A stretch of DNA of 64,000 nucleotides from CAWEHU01 sp963808965 (lineage in GTDB: Bacteria > Pseudomonadota > Alphaproteobacteria > Acetobacterales > Acetobacteraceae), in NCBI GenBank assembly GCA_963808965.1, contig CAWEHU010000013.1:23137-87136 (forward strand). The letters run 5' to 3'. The notes under the pieces were generated by a model that was given only the letters and a program-made list of their open reading frames with translations, was not told the DNA's origin and searched no databases. The position numbers were made by a program, and so were the translations under genes. Shown here in pieces: positions 44,057 through 53,428 of this stretch (positions within the stretch are counted from its first letter, which is position 1; each line of letters starts with the position of its first letter).

Positions 44057-45931
44057 ATGGCGGGGCTGATCGAAGATTACGGCCTCATCGGCAACGGCGA
44101 GACGGCGGCGATGGTCGGCCTGGACGGGTCGATCGATTGGCTGGGGGTGCCCCGGTTCGATTCGGCCGCCTGTTTCGCCGCTCTGCTCGGCGGGCCTGAA
44201 AACGGGCGTTGGAGGATCGGGCCGGCCTCTCCGGACGCTAAAGTCACCCGGCGCTACCGTGAGCGGACGCTCATCCTCGAAACCAAATTCGAGACCAAGG
44301 ACGGCGCGGCGGTCCTCGTGGACTGCATGGGGCTTCGTGACACCGGAACCGATATCGTTCGCATCGTGCGTGGCGAGCGCGGCCGGATCGACATGCAGAT
44401 GGAGCTCATCATCCGCTTCGACTACGGCTGGGTTGTGCCGTGGGTCAGGCGCCTCGACGACGGGCGGCTGACGGCCGTCGCGGGGCCGGACCGGCTCACC
44501 CTCTGCACCCCCGTCGAGACGAGGGGCGAGCACATGCGGACCGTCGCCGAGTTCAGCGTAGGCGAGGGGGAGGAGGTTCCATTTTCGCTGAGCTGGTCGG
44601 CCGCCTTCAAACCGGTCCCCGACGCTGCCTCGGCGGCCGATACGATCGAGACCGCGACCAAGGGATGGAACGAATGGGCGAACGCCTATAAGCCGGAGGG
44701 GAGCGGCGAGTGGTCCGAGGCCGCCTTGCGCTCGCTCATTACGCTGAAAGCGCTCGCCCACCGGGAGACCGGCGGCATTATCGCGGCAGCCACCACGTCG
44801 CTTCCCGAGCAACTCGGCGGGCCGCGCAACTGGGATTACCGGTTCTGCTGGCTCCGCGACGCAACGATCACGCTCTACTCACTTATGAACTCGGGCTTCA
44901 TCGAGGAGGCGGAGGCGTGGCGGGAGTGGCTGCTGCGCGCGATCGCCGGGGCGCCCGAACAGATGCAGATCATGTACGGCATCGCCGGCGAACGGCGGCT
45001 GCCGGAATATGAGATAACGTGGCTGGAAGGCTATGAGAATGCCGGCCCCGTGCGCATCGGCAATGCGGCATCCAATCAGCTGCAACTCGATGTCTATGGT
45101 GAGGTGCTCGATGCGCTGCACCAGGCCCGGCGCATGGGTTTGGCGGCGAGCGAAGCGGGATGGCGGCTCGAGCGGACGCTGATCGAGCATTTGGAGACCA
45201 TCTGGGATCAGCCGGACGAGGGCATTTGGGAGGTTCGCGGAGGCCGCCGGCATTTCACCCACTCCAAGGTGATGGCCTGGGTTGCGTTCGACCGCGCGGT
45301 GCGCAGCGTCGAGGAATATGGTCTGGACGGACCGGCCGATCGGTGGCGCGCGATCCGGGAGCGCATTCACGACCAGGTTTGCGAGAAGGGCTTCGATGAG
45401 GAGCTCAACTCCTTCGTCCAGTTCTACGGGTCGAAGGAACTGGACGCGAGCCTGCTGCTGATCCCGCTGGTCGGCTTCATGTCCGCGGACGATCCCCGCA
45501 TCAAGGGTACGGTCGCCGCGGTCGAGAAGCATCTGCTGCGGGATGGTTTCGTCGCGCGCTATAACCCGGTCAGCAGCGTCGACGGGCTGCCCGGTGATGA
45601 GGGCGCGTTCCTCGCTTGTAGTTTCTGGCTGGCCGATAATTACGTTCTACAGGGCCGCTACGACGACGCCCGCGCGCTGTTTCAGCGTCTGCTTGATCTT
45701 CGCAACGATTTGGGGCTGCTGGCGGAGGAGTACGACCCGCGCGCCAAGCGGCAGGTCGGCAACTTCCCGCAGGCGTTCTCGCATGTGGCTTTGATAAACA
45801 CGGCCCACAACCTGACCCGCGGCTTCGGTCCCGCCCAGCACCGCGCCGAAACCGAGGAGACCGCGGGGGTTGCGCCACCGGCCCCTGACCAATCCGACGC
45901 GCCACCCTCCCAGGAAAGTGATCCCGCTTGA
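44057..45931 (+). CDS. glycoside hydrolase family 15 protein (glucoamylase/trehalase-like)
   Basis: 624 residues; ATG 44057 follows GGAGG at 44048-44052. GH15 features: IEDYGLIGNGETAAMVGLDGSIDWLGVPRFDS at the start, RNWDYRFCWLRDA, ITWLEGYENAGPVRIGNAASNQLQLDVYGEV and LPGDEGAFLACSFWLADNYV near the second catalytic region. No signal peptide, so cytoplasmic, acting on alpha-glucans or trehalose. Full length for the family. Confidence 0.95.
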   Translation: MAGLIEDYGLIGNGETAAMVGLDGSIDWLGVPRFDSAACFAALLGGPENGRWRIGPASPDAKVTRRYRERTLILETKFETKDGAAVLVDCMGLRDTGTDIVRIVRGERGRIDMQMELIIRFDYGWVVPWVRRLDDGRLTAVAGPDRLTLCTPVETRGEHMRTVAEFSVGEGEEVPFSLSWSAAFKPVPDAASAADTIETATKGWNEWANAYKPEGSGEWSEAALRSLITLKALAHRETGGIIAAATTSLPEQLGGPRNWDYRFCWLRDATITLYSLMNSGFIEEAEAWREWLLRAIAGAPEQMQIMYGIAGERRLPEYEITWLEGYENAGPVRIGNAASNQLQLDVYGEVLDALHQARRMGLAASEAGWRLERTLIEHLETIWDQPDEGIWEVRGGRRHFTHSKVMAWVAFDRAVRSVEEYGLDGPADRWRAIRERIHDQVCEKGFDEELNSFVQFYGSKELDASLLLIPLVGFMSADDPRIKGTVAAVEKHLLRDGFVARYNPVSSVDGLPGDEGAFLACSFWLADNYVLQGRYDDARALFQRLLDLRNDLGLLAEEYDPRAKRQVGNFPQAFSHVALINTAHNLTRGFGPAQHRAETEETAGVAPPAPDQSDAPPSQESDPA

Positions 45932-45997
45932 GCCCGGTGAGGTGGAAAGGAAACCGGGCCACGGAGCAGCATGTTGGAAACAATTGGAGAGAATTCC

Positions 45998-46513
45998 ATG
46001 CGCAGCGTCGTTGCAGGAGTTGCCTTCGCCCTGGCCGGATTTGCCGCGCAGCCCGCGCAGGCCGTGGTCATCTTCGATGCTACCCTCACGGGCAGCCAAG
46101 AGACGCCGCCAAACGCGAGCCCGGGGACGGGCTTCGCGCAGGTCACACTGAACGACGCCAGCGACGCAATCACGGTTAACATGAACTGGGCCGGGCTGAC
46201 CGGGCCTGCGATGCTGGCCCATATTCACGGCCCGGCGCCGGTCGGGGTGGAAGCCCCGATCCTGATACCGTTCCCGAACGTCCCCGCGTTGTCCGCCGCA
46301 ACGTATTCAAACACCTTCGCGGTCACGGCTGCGGAGGTCGGTTATCTCGAAGCCGGACTTACCTACGTAAACATTCACACGGCTCAGTTTCCGGCGGGCG
46401 AGATCAGGGGCCAGTTGCTGCCTGTGCCCGTGCCCGAGCCGGCGACCCTCGGCTTGCTTGGCCTGGGTCTCGCCGGAATGGTGGCGGTCCGGAGGCGCGC
46501 GACACAGGTCTGA
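45998..46513 (+). CDS. CHRD-domain protein with PEP-CTERM sorting signal
   Basis: 171 residues. ATG 45998 follows GGAGAG; the upstream ATG 45971 would add nine residues without a ribosome site. Signal peptide (ends AQPAQAVV), then a CHRD domain (FDATLTGSQETPP, LAHIHGPAPVG, VNIHTAQFPAGEIRGQL), then PEP-CTERM: VPEPATLGLLGLGLAGMVAVRRR. It is expected to be processed by an exosortase and exported or surface attached; no exosortase is in the window. Confidence 0.92.
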   Translation: MRSVVAGVAFALAGFAAQPAQAVVIFDATLTGSQETPPNASPGTGFAQVTLNDASDAITVNMNWAGLTGPAMLAHIHGPAPVGVEAPILIPFPNVPALSAATYSNTFAVTAAEVGYLEAGLTYVNIHTAQFPAGEIRGQLLPVPVPEPATLGLLGLGLAGMVAVRRRATQV

Positions 46514-46621
46514 TAGCTCGCGCGGAGCCTTAGCAGGCGACGGCCCCGCCCCTTGACTCCGGCCCGGACCGGTCAGCAACTCACCGCCGAGCGGACCGGT
46601 CCGGCCAAGAGGGGAGCCTGC

Positions 46622-48064
46622 ATGGACAACGAGACGACGCCAACCATCCGGGATGTGCCCATCGGGATCGGGGCCACCGGCAAGCGCACCGAGAGCAATT
46701 CGATGGGCCAGCTCGAAGTGCCGGCCGATCACTATTGGGGGGCGCAGACCCAACGGAGCCTCATCCATTTCTCGATCGGTGGCGACCGGATGCCGCTGCC
46801 GGTGCCGCACGCTTTTGGCTACGTGAAAAAAGCGGCGGCGCTGGTGAACGCGGCCGCGGGGCGAATGCCGAAATGGAAAGCGGACGCGATCTGCCGTGCT
46901 GCTGATGAGGTGATCGCAGGCAAGCTCGACCACGAATTTCCGCTCTATGTGTGGCAGACCGGGTCCGGCACGCAGTCCAACATGAACGTCAACGAGGTGA
47001 TCGCGAACCGCGCGATCCAGCTGCTTGGCGGCGAGATCGGCAGCAAGAAGCCCGTGCATCCGAACGACGACGTCAACATGGGCCAGTCCTCGAACGACAC
47101 GTTCCCGACCGCGATGCACGTCGCGGCGATCCTGGAGATCGAGCATCACCTGCTTCCCGAGCTCGAAAAGCTGACCGCCGCGATCGAGGCCAAGGCCAAG
47201 GCGTGGGCGGACGTCATCAAGATCGGCCGCACCCACCTCCAAGACGCGGTGCCGCTCACCGTCGGCCAGGAATGGTCCGGTTACGTCGAGCAGATGCGCG
47301 ACGCTATCCGGGGCGTGAACGCGTCGAAGGACAAACTTTATGAACTCGCAGCTGGAGGCACGGCGGTCGGGACAGGGCTGAACGCGCCGCCCGGCTTCGC
47401 GGAGCAGATCGCGGCGAGGATCGGCGAGCTGACGGGGCAGCCGTTCCGAACAGCCCCCAACAAATTCGCGGCGCTCGGTGGGCTCGATGCGATGGTGGCC
47501 GGCATGGCGGCACTGCGCGGGGTCGCCGTCGTGCTCATGAAAATAGCCAATGACGTGCGCTGGCTCGCCTCCGGACCTCGCTGCGGGCTGGGCGAGCTGA
47601 TCTTGCCGGAGAACGAGCCCGGCTCCTCAATCATGCCCGGCAAGGTCAATCCGACCCAGTGCGAGGCGATGGTGATGGTCTGCACGCAGGTGATCGGCGA
47701 GGACACCGCGGTCGCCTTCGCGGGCGCGCAGGGTCAGTTCGAGCTGAACGTCATGCGCCCCATCATCATCAACAACTTCCTGCACTCCGCACGTATCCTG
47801 GGAGACGCGAGCTCGACCTTCCGGCGCTATACGATCGAGGGCACCGAACTGAACCGGGCGCGTATCTCCGAATTCCTCGATCGTTCGCTGATGCTGGTGA
47901 CGGCGCTCGCGCCCGTGATCGGCTACGACAAAGCCGCGAAGATCGCCCACGAAGCGCATGTGCATGGACAGACGCTGAAGGAGGCGGCGCTTCAATCGGG
48001 ATGGATCGACGAGCCGACCTTCGATCGCGTGGTCGATCCCCGGACGATGATCAGCGGCGGGTGA
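46622..48064 (+). CDS. fumC: class II fumarate hydratase
   Basis: 480 residues; ATG 46622 after GAGGGGAG. Iron-independent fumarase of the TCA cycle. Signature GSSIMPGKVNPTQCEAM, plus SGTQSNMNVNEVIANRA, HPNDDVNMGQSSNDTFPTAMH and the catalytic region GRTHLQDAVPLTVGQEW. The N-terminal extension of about 25 residues (MDNETTPTIRDVPIG) is slightly longer than usual. The stop overlaps the GTG of the downstream lipoprotein gene. Confidence 0.97.
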   Translation: MDNETTPTIRDVPIGIGATGKRTESNSMGQLEVPADHYWGAQTQRSLIHFSIGGDRMPLPVPHAFGYVKKAAALVNAAAGRMPKWKADAICRAADEVIAGKLDHEFPLYVWQTGSGTQSNMNVNEVIANRAIQLLGGEIGSKKPVHPNDDVNMGQSSNDTFPTAMHVAAILEIEHHLLPELEKLTAAIEAKAKAWADVIKIGRTHLQDAVPLTVGQEWSGYVEQMRDAIRGVNASKDKLYELAAGGTAVGTGLNAPPGFAEQIAARIGELTGQPFRTAPNKFAALGGLDAMVAGMAALRGVAVVLMKIANDVRWLASGPRCGLGELILPENEPGSSIMPGKVNPTQCEAMVMVCTQVIGEDTAVAFAGAQGQFELNVMRPIIINNFLHSARILGDASSTFRRYTIEGTELNRARISEFLDRSLMLVTALAPVIGYDKAAKIAHEAHVHGQTLKEAALQSGWIDEPTFDRVVDPRTMISGG

Positions 48065-48363
48065 GGGCGTTCCTTGCCGCCACTCTGCTCGCGCCGGAAC
48101 TGCTCACCGGTTGCGCCATGCCCCGAGCCCCGCAGCCGGTGACCGTGCAGCCGCAGACCGTGGTGGTTGCTCCGCCGGTGAGCGAACCCGAACCGGACTC
48201 AGGTTACGAGCCGCCGATCTCGGAACCGGGTCCTAAAGCGGTGCCGGTCCCCCGTCCGAAGCGGCTTGGGTCTTCGCCGAGACGGCCGCCTTCGGCTTCC
48301 GTGCTGCCGAGCACGGCCGAGCCGGTCGGACCCGCCCCGCTTACCGACCCGACGGCCTACTGA
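48061..48363 (+). CDS. proline-rich lipoprotein
   Basis: 100 residues from GTG 48061, overlapping the fumC stop (GTGA). A short hydrophobic leader ends in a lipobox LLTGC at residue 18, so the mature protein should be lipid-anchored. The rest is rich in Pro, Val and Glu (VVVAPPVSEPEPDSGYEPP), probably an extended spacer. It is the first of three coupled envelope genes. Confidence 0.65.
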   Translation: MRAFLAATLLAPELLTGCAMPRAPQPVTVQPQTVVVAPPVSEPEPDSGYEPPISEPGPKAVPVPRPKRLGSSPRRPPSASVLPSTAEPVGPAPLTDPTAY

Positions 48364-48370
48364 GGACCCG

Positions 48371-49726
48371 ATGCAGCGAGGACCTTCCCCGACCGTGCCG
48401 ACCGCGCCAGGCGATCAGCCGGAGACGTTGATTGCCGCCTTTCATCGCACGGTCGCCTTCCCGACCGCGCGTGCCGGAGACGCCGTTCTGCCGCTCGACG
48501 TGATCCAGGAGCACGCGCGCGAGGAGGCGGCTTTCGGGCGGGTCGCGGTCGATCCGCGCGGACTCACGGCAGGGATGCGGCTGCACGCGCTGCAAGCGGC
48601 AAGGGGTGTACTCGCCGGGTGGCGCGAGGCGCGCGCTCCGTTCGATCGCCTGCTCGTGCCGCACATGAAGGACATCGAGGCGGTGGACCGGCTGGATGCG
48701 GAGGTTGCCGACCTTCAGGTGCGATGCGAGGACGAGATCGGCCGCCGCGAGCAGGGGCTCCAGACCGACGTCAAATACATCCAGGCCGAGCGGCGCTACC
48801 AACGCGCCGAGGGTCGCTACGAGGCGAAGTTCGCCGAGAACAATCAGCGCGTCGCGACCACCTGGGGCTACAATCCTCTCTATATCGTCGCGCTCGGCTG
48901 CATCGGCATCGCCGAGTGGCTCATCAACTACGACACTTTCTTCCTGTTCACGCAGGTCCCGGCCATCGCCGCGGGGGCGACCATCATCCTCGGCGTGTTG
49001 CTCGCCTTCGCCGCGCACGGGCACGGCACGTTGCTCAGGCAGTGGTCGCATCGCTTCGGTGCGCATCGGGCGCGCGCGGATCGGCTCGGCGATTGGCGGC
49101 TGCTGGCGCTCTCCACATTCGGGTTGCTCGTCGTGCTCGGCGCCGCGGGAGGTTCGCGCTATGCCGCCGCACTGCGCGCGCTCGCGAGTCAGCCGCAGTT
49201 CAACATCCTGGGTGCCGAAGCCGAGATCCAGCTCGACCCCCTTCGCGACGTGCTGCTCAGTCTGCTCGCCAATGTGGCCGCATGGGCAGTCGGCGTATTC
49301 ATTGCTTACATCGCGCACGACCCGGATCCCGAGTATATGGAGGCGACGCACGAGCGGACGCGCGCCAGGCGGGTGTATAATCGGCGGCGCAAGCGGGCGG
49401 ATCGCGAGATCGAGGGAATTCGGGCGCGCTACGGCCGGCAAATCGCGGAGAAAAGCAACGCCGCCAAATCGCGCTGGCGGGATGTCGAAGAGCAGCGCAA
49501 TCTTCTGTTGCAGGTCCGCGAGCACGAGCGGGCGATCGTTGCCGGCTTGCAGGGTGCATTGTACGCGACCCTCGAGGGCTACCGGGATGCGTTGGTTCGG
49601 ATCGGCACGCAGCAGAAGGGAGCGCTGACCTTCGTGCGCGCGAGCGATGGCGCGGCCCTTACGCCCTACGAGTACAAGAACACGCCCATCCTGATCGACG
49701 CTGGTTTCGTTCAGGACTTGGCCTGA
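48371..49726 (+). CDS. membrane protein with coiled-coil flanks, unknown function
   Basis: 451 residues; ATG 48371. The N-terminal part is helical and charged (residues about 60-165), followed by hydrophobic segments PLYIVALGCIGIAEWLI, TIILGVLLAFAA, LLALSTFGLLVVLG and LLANVAAWAVGVFIAYIAH. A long Arg/Glu-rich helix follows (ERTRARRVYNRRRKRADREI). I recognise no family. The stop shares one base with the next ATG (TGATG), so it is co-translated with the exported protein that follows. Confidence 0.65.
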   Translation: MQRGPSPTVPTAPGDQPETLIAAFHRTVAFPTARAGDAVLPLDVIQEHAREEAAFGRVAVDPRGLTAGMRLHALQAARGVLAGWREARAPFDRLLVPHMKDIEAVDRLDAEVADLQVRCEDEIGRREQGLQTDVKYIQAERRYQRAEGRYEAKFAENNQRVATTWGYNPLYIVALGCIGIAEWLINYDTFFLFTQVPAIAAGATIILGVLLAFAAHGHGTLLRQWSHRFGAHRARADRLGDWRLLALSTFGLLVVLGAAGGSRYAAALRALASQPQFNILGAEAEIQLDPLRDVLLSLLANVAAWAVGVFIAYIAHDPDPEYMEATHERTRARRVYNRRRKRADREIEGIRARYGRQIAEKSNAAKSRWRDVEEQRNLLLQVREHERAIVAGLQGALYATLEGYRDALVRIGTQQKGALTFVRASDGAALTPYEYKNTPILIDAGFVQDLA

Positions 49727-50868
49727 TGTCCCGTCGCGGGCTGGCGCTTGGAGCCATCCTGCTGGCGGTCGCGACGGCCGAACCCGCGTCCGCGGCGTTG
49801 TTCGGTGCGGAAGGACTCGATCCGGCCTTTTGCAACAAGCCCTCGTCCCGTCAAACGGTCGTCTACGTGGACGACATGATGATGACCGAAGGCCGGACCG
49901 AGTGGGCTTCCAAGCTCTCGACCAAGCTGAAGGCGACGCTCGCGCCGGGCGAGCGCGTCACGGTCGTCCGACTGCTGCCTGCCATGGGGCAATCCCGCGA
50001 GGTGTGGAGCGGATGCTGGCCGTCCTACTCCGCCGCCGAGCGCCAGAAGATCGCGGGGGAAAATTACCTGTTCTCGCGGAGTCCGCTGGCCGCTCTGGAC
50101 GACCAGCAGCGCTTCTTCGTCCGCGATCTCTCGGGTGCGCTCGGCGCCATCTATATGGAGGCAAAGCGTTCGGCGAACGCGGTCAGGATCGACCCAGCCA
50201 GTCCGCCTGCGAAGGAGATCCTTCGCGCTCTCGCGTCCGACGAGGGCCGCTTCGCCCAGAGTCAGATCACCATTCGCGCCGTGATCTACTCCGACATGGC
50301 GGAGAACAGCGACCTCGGCTCGGTGTTTCAGCCCCCACCGGCGAATCCGGAGAATTACGGGAAGAAGCTCGGCACTTATCTTCGCCGCAGCGTGTTCTAC
50401 GCCTACGGGCTCGCCGAGGATGTCGCGGACGGCCACGGCGTGCCGGAGGCGACCCGTCGATTCTGGGTCGCCGCGCTCCATTCCATGAATGCGAGCGTGG
50501 GGGGAATGGGCGCCGATCTGAACATGCCCAACGTCGTTCCGATCGCGGCCTATGCGTATACAGTCACCCTCATCCGCGATGGACAGGAACTGGACGGCCG
50601 CCTTTCGCTGCTGGTCGACGCGGACGGCGCGCTGGTGGACAGTTGGCTCGGCATATCGCGCCTCTCGGTCGCCGCCCTCTCCGGCATCTACCGTTGCACG
50701 GAGGAGGGCACCTGCCAGCTCAGGGCCACGACGAACAGTGGTCTCGCCACCAACAGCCCGGTGGAAACCCTCGGTTTGTCGGGTAATGAACGGTCCGGCT
50801 TGAACGGGCAGCTTGGGGTCAAGGGCGCGTTGATGTATCCCGTCCACGCCACCCGGGCGGAGAATTGA
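49726..50868 (+). CDS. exported protein of unknown function
   Basis: 380 residues. Signal peptide to about residue 24 (EPASAALFG). A segment VVYVDDMMMTEGRTEWASKLSTKLKATL..VTVVRLLPA suggests a von Willebrand A-like alpha/beta fold, but the DxSxS metal motif is absent. Cysteines at AFCNK, SGCW, YRCTEEGTC could form disulfides. It is coupled to the membrane protein upstream; with the lipoprotein the three genes look like one envelope unit. Confidence 0.6.
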   Translation: MSRRGLALGAILLAVATAEPASAALFGAEGLDPAFCNKPSSRQTVVYVDDMMMTEGRTEWASKLSTKLKATLAPGERVTVVRLLPAMGQSREVWSGCWPSYSAAERQKIAGENYLFSRSPLAALDDQQRFFVRDLSGALGAIYMEAKRSANAVRIDPASPPAKEILRALASDEGRFAQSQITIRAVIYSDMAENSDLGSVFQPPPANPENYGKKLGTYLRRSVFYAYGLAEDVADGHGVPEATRRFWVAALHSMNASVGGMGADLNMPNVVPIAAYAYTVTLIRDGQELDGRLSLLVDADGALVDSWLGISRLSVAALSGIYRCTEEGTCQLRATTNSGLATNSPVETLGLSGNERSGLNGQLGVKGALMYPVHATRAEN

Positions 50869-51074
50869 GCCGGCCCTAGCTGGAGGCTGCCTCAAGCGCC
50901 GTAATCTTGCTGGGCAACGCCTCAGGACGGCTCGCCCGGGCCGATCAAATCAGGATCATTGCGGATCATAAATCGCATTCAGCATCGAAGCGCGAACAGG
51001 AAATGCTTGTGCTTGCCAATTAAGATCGGAGATGATCAAACAACAGCCCACGGTTGCAGAAAGCGGAAGCGGAG
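50869..51074. promoter_or_regulatory. non-coding gap before the beta-propeller gene
   Basis: 206 bases without a gene; the 50955-51050 part is A+T richer (GATCATAAATCGCATTCAGC) and is a likely promoter area for the following gene. No operator or terminator stands out. Confidence 0.3.
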
Positions 51075-53403
51075 ATGAATTACCCTGCTATCCTGTCACC
51101 CTGGCTGGGCTTCCTGTTGATCCTGACCTGGGCGTCTCAATGCCCGGCGGACGCGGCGGACGTGCTCACCCAGCATTACAACAACGCCCGAACCGGCGCC
51201 ATTCTGGATGAGACCACCCTCGGGCGGGACGCGCTGGGTTCGGGCAGATTCGGCAAGCTCTGGACCCTCTACGCCGACGGTCAGATCGTCGCTCAGCCGC
51301 TTTATGTTGCTGATCTCGCGATCGACACATCCGGCAATCCGGGCGCTCCTCTCGTGAAAGGAACATTTAACTCCGTTATAATCGCAACGATGCACAACAC
51401 GGTGTATGCCTATGACGCCGACCAGGAGAAGAAGGGTCCGGACGGGCATACAGTGCCTCTCTGGGCCACATGGCTTGGCCAGCCGCGTAAGAGCGGCAAG
51501 GACATCGACATGTGGAGCACCAACGATCCCGAATGGGGGATCCTGAGCACTCCGGTGGTGAGCGACGACCGGAAGACTCTATATGTCGTCGCCTGGCACG
51601 ATGATGGCGACGCCGGAGGCATTCGCTACAAGCTGCATGCGCTCGATATGGCAAGCGGAGCGCAGCGCCAGCCGGCAGTGGTGATCGGAGTGTCTTCGAC
51701 GGACGCCTCGCAGCCGTGCAGGGCGCAGAGCGTGTTTAATCCATGCTCGCAGAAGCAACGTGCGGCGCTGCTGCTGAGCAACGGCGTTCTGTATATCGGG
51801 CTCGGCGGCGACGGAAATCGGGGTGCGCTGTTCGCCTTCGACGCCGCGACACTGACGCAGAAGGCTTTCTGGAGTACCACACCGACCGGCATCAACGGCG
51901 GCATCTGGCAATCCGGCCAGGGACCCGCGGCAGATGCGGACGGCAACGTCTACCTGATGACGGGCAACGGCAAGTTCGACGCCGATACGAACGGCCAGAA
52001 CTACGGCGACAGCTTCGTCAAATTGCATCTGGATGGAAGCAACATCGTCGTCCGCGACTATTTCACGCCGTGTAACCAGAGTCACCTCAACGACATCGAT
52101 CTTGATCTTGGCTCCTCGGGTCCGGCGCTCATCCCCGGCACGCCGCCGCTGATTATCGGCGGCGGCAAGGAGGGCGTGCTGTATGTCCTGTCGCGCGACA
52201 ATATGGGGAAATACCTTAAGAGCGCCGCAGCGCCGGATTGCCAGAACACCAACGCCTTGCAGCAGGTGACGGCGTTCCTGCCCGTGGTGCATGGCGGCCA
52301 GACCCATTACGGCAATATCCACGGCTCACCGGTCTACTGGAAGGGACCCGACGGGGAGCGCATCTACGCATGGGGCGAGAACAGCCCGTTGAAGGCGTTT
52401 ATGCTCAAGGACGGCCGACTTCAGGACGTCGCTGCGCCGAAACAGAGCAAATTCCAGCCGCCTCTTGGTATGCCCGGCGGAATGCTGTCGCTCTCGGCCA
52501 ATGGCAGCACGGCAGGCAGCGGCGTCCTTTGGGCCTCGGTGCCGCTCGATGGCGATGCCAACACGCAGCGTGGTGTAAAGGGTATCGTGCTGGCGCTCGA
52601 CGCTCAGGATGTCACGCAAACTCTATGGTCGAGCGAGCAGGTGCCGGGGCGGGACCGCCCGGGCCTGTTCGCCAAATTCACCCCGCCGACGGTCGCCGGA
52701 GGCAAGTTGTTCGTGGCGACGTACGGCGACAACGAACCCTTGCAGACCTATGCCAGCCCCAGCCGGCCGACGCAGTTTCCCGCCAACTACTACGTCGCCG
52801 TCTACGGCATGATGCCGGCGCCGCCGCCGACCCAAATCGTGGTCAATCAGAACGGTGACGATGTTGCGGTGACACGCGCTGCCACCGGGCCGCTCGCTCT
52901 CGACATCACGATGTGCAAATCGGTCGACCCGACATCTATCGACTGCACCGATGCATTGTCCAAGAAAGTGGGCCGGCCGAGCCTCTATCGCGTGGTCCTT
53001 GCGGCTCATCAGGACGTCTCGGCCTGCTCCCTCCTGCGAGTGACGGTCGCCGCGAAGAATGCCGGGTTGCAGAACGCGTCGGGAATCGGCTTTTGGAGCA
53101 GCCGGGCATTCGCCGGCAATCAGGCGGCCGAGGAACTCGGGACAGTTCATTCCCAAGGCGCAGCTCGTTTCCGTCGGCAGCGGCACGTTGAAGAGCGGCG
53201 ATGCCGCGACGCTCGAGGAATTCGTGGCCGCGGTGAACTGCGCGGGCACTGATGGCGCGGATGTCTCCCGGCTGTTCAAGCCGTATATGCAATTCGAGAA
53301 CTCGGCGGATGGCCGCATCTACCGGAACTGGGACCTCGCCTCGAACTACCTGATCAGCCGTACGGTTCCGGGCTTCGACCGGACCGGCGACGTGCTCCGC
53401 TAA
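51075..53403 (+). CDS. secreted PQQ/BamB-like beta-propeller protein, frameshifted near the C terminus
   Basis: ATG 51075 (MNYPAILSPWLGFLLIL) opens a signal peptide ending CPADAADV. The body is a propeller of quinoprotein/BamB-like repeats (LYVADLAIDT, VYAYDADQEK, LLLSNGVLYIGLGGDG, GALFAFDAATLTQ, FVATYGDNEPL). It lacks the catalytic features of alcohol dehydrogenases, so a binding or structural role is more likely. Near 53130 the frame slips: the end continues in the next frame as SGQFIPKAQLVSVGSGTLKSGD and stops at 53403. The indel is one base. Confidence 0.75.
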
Positions 53404-53428
53404 GCGCCGTATCCGCGCAGAGGGTCAG

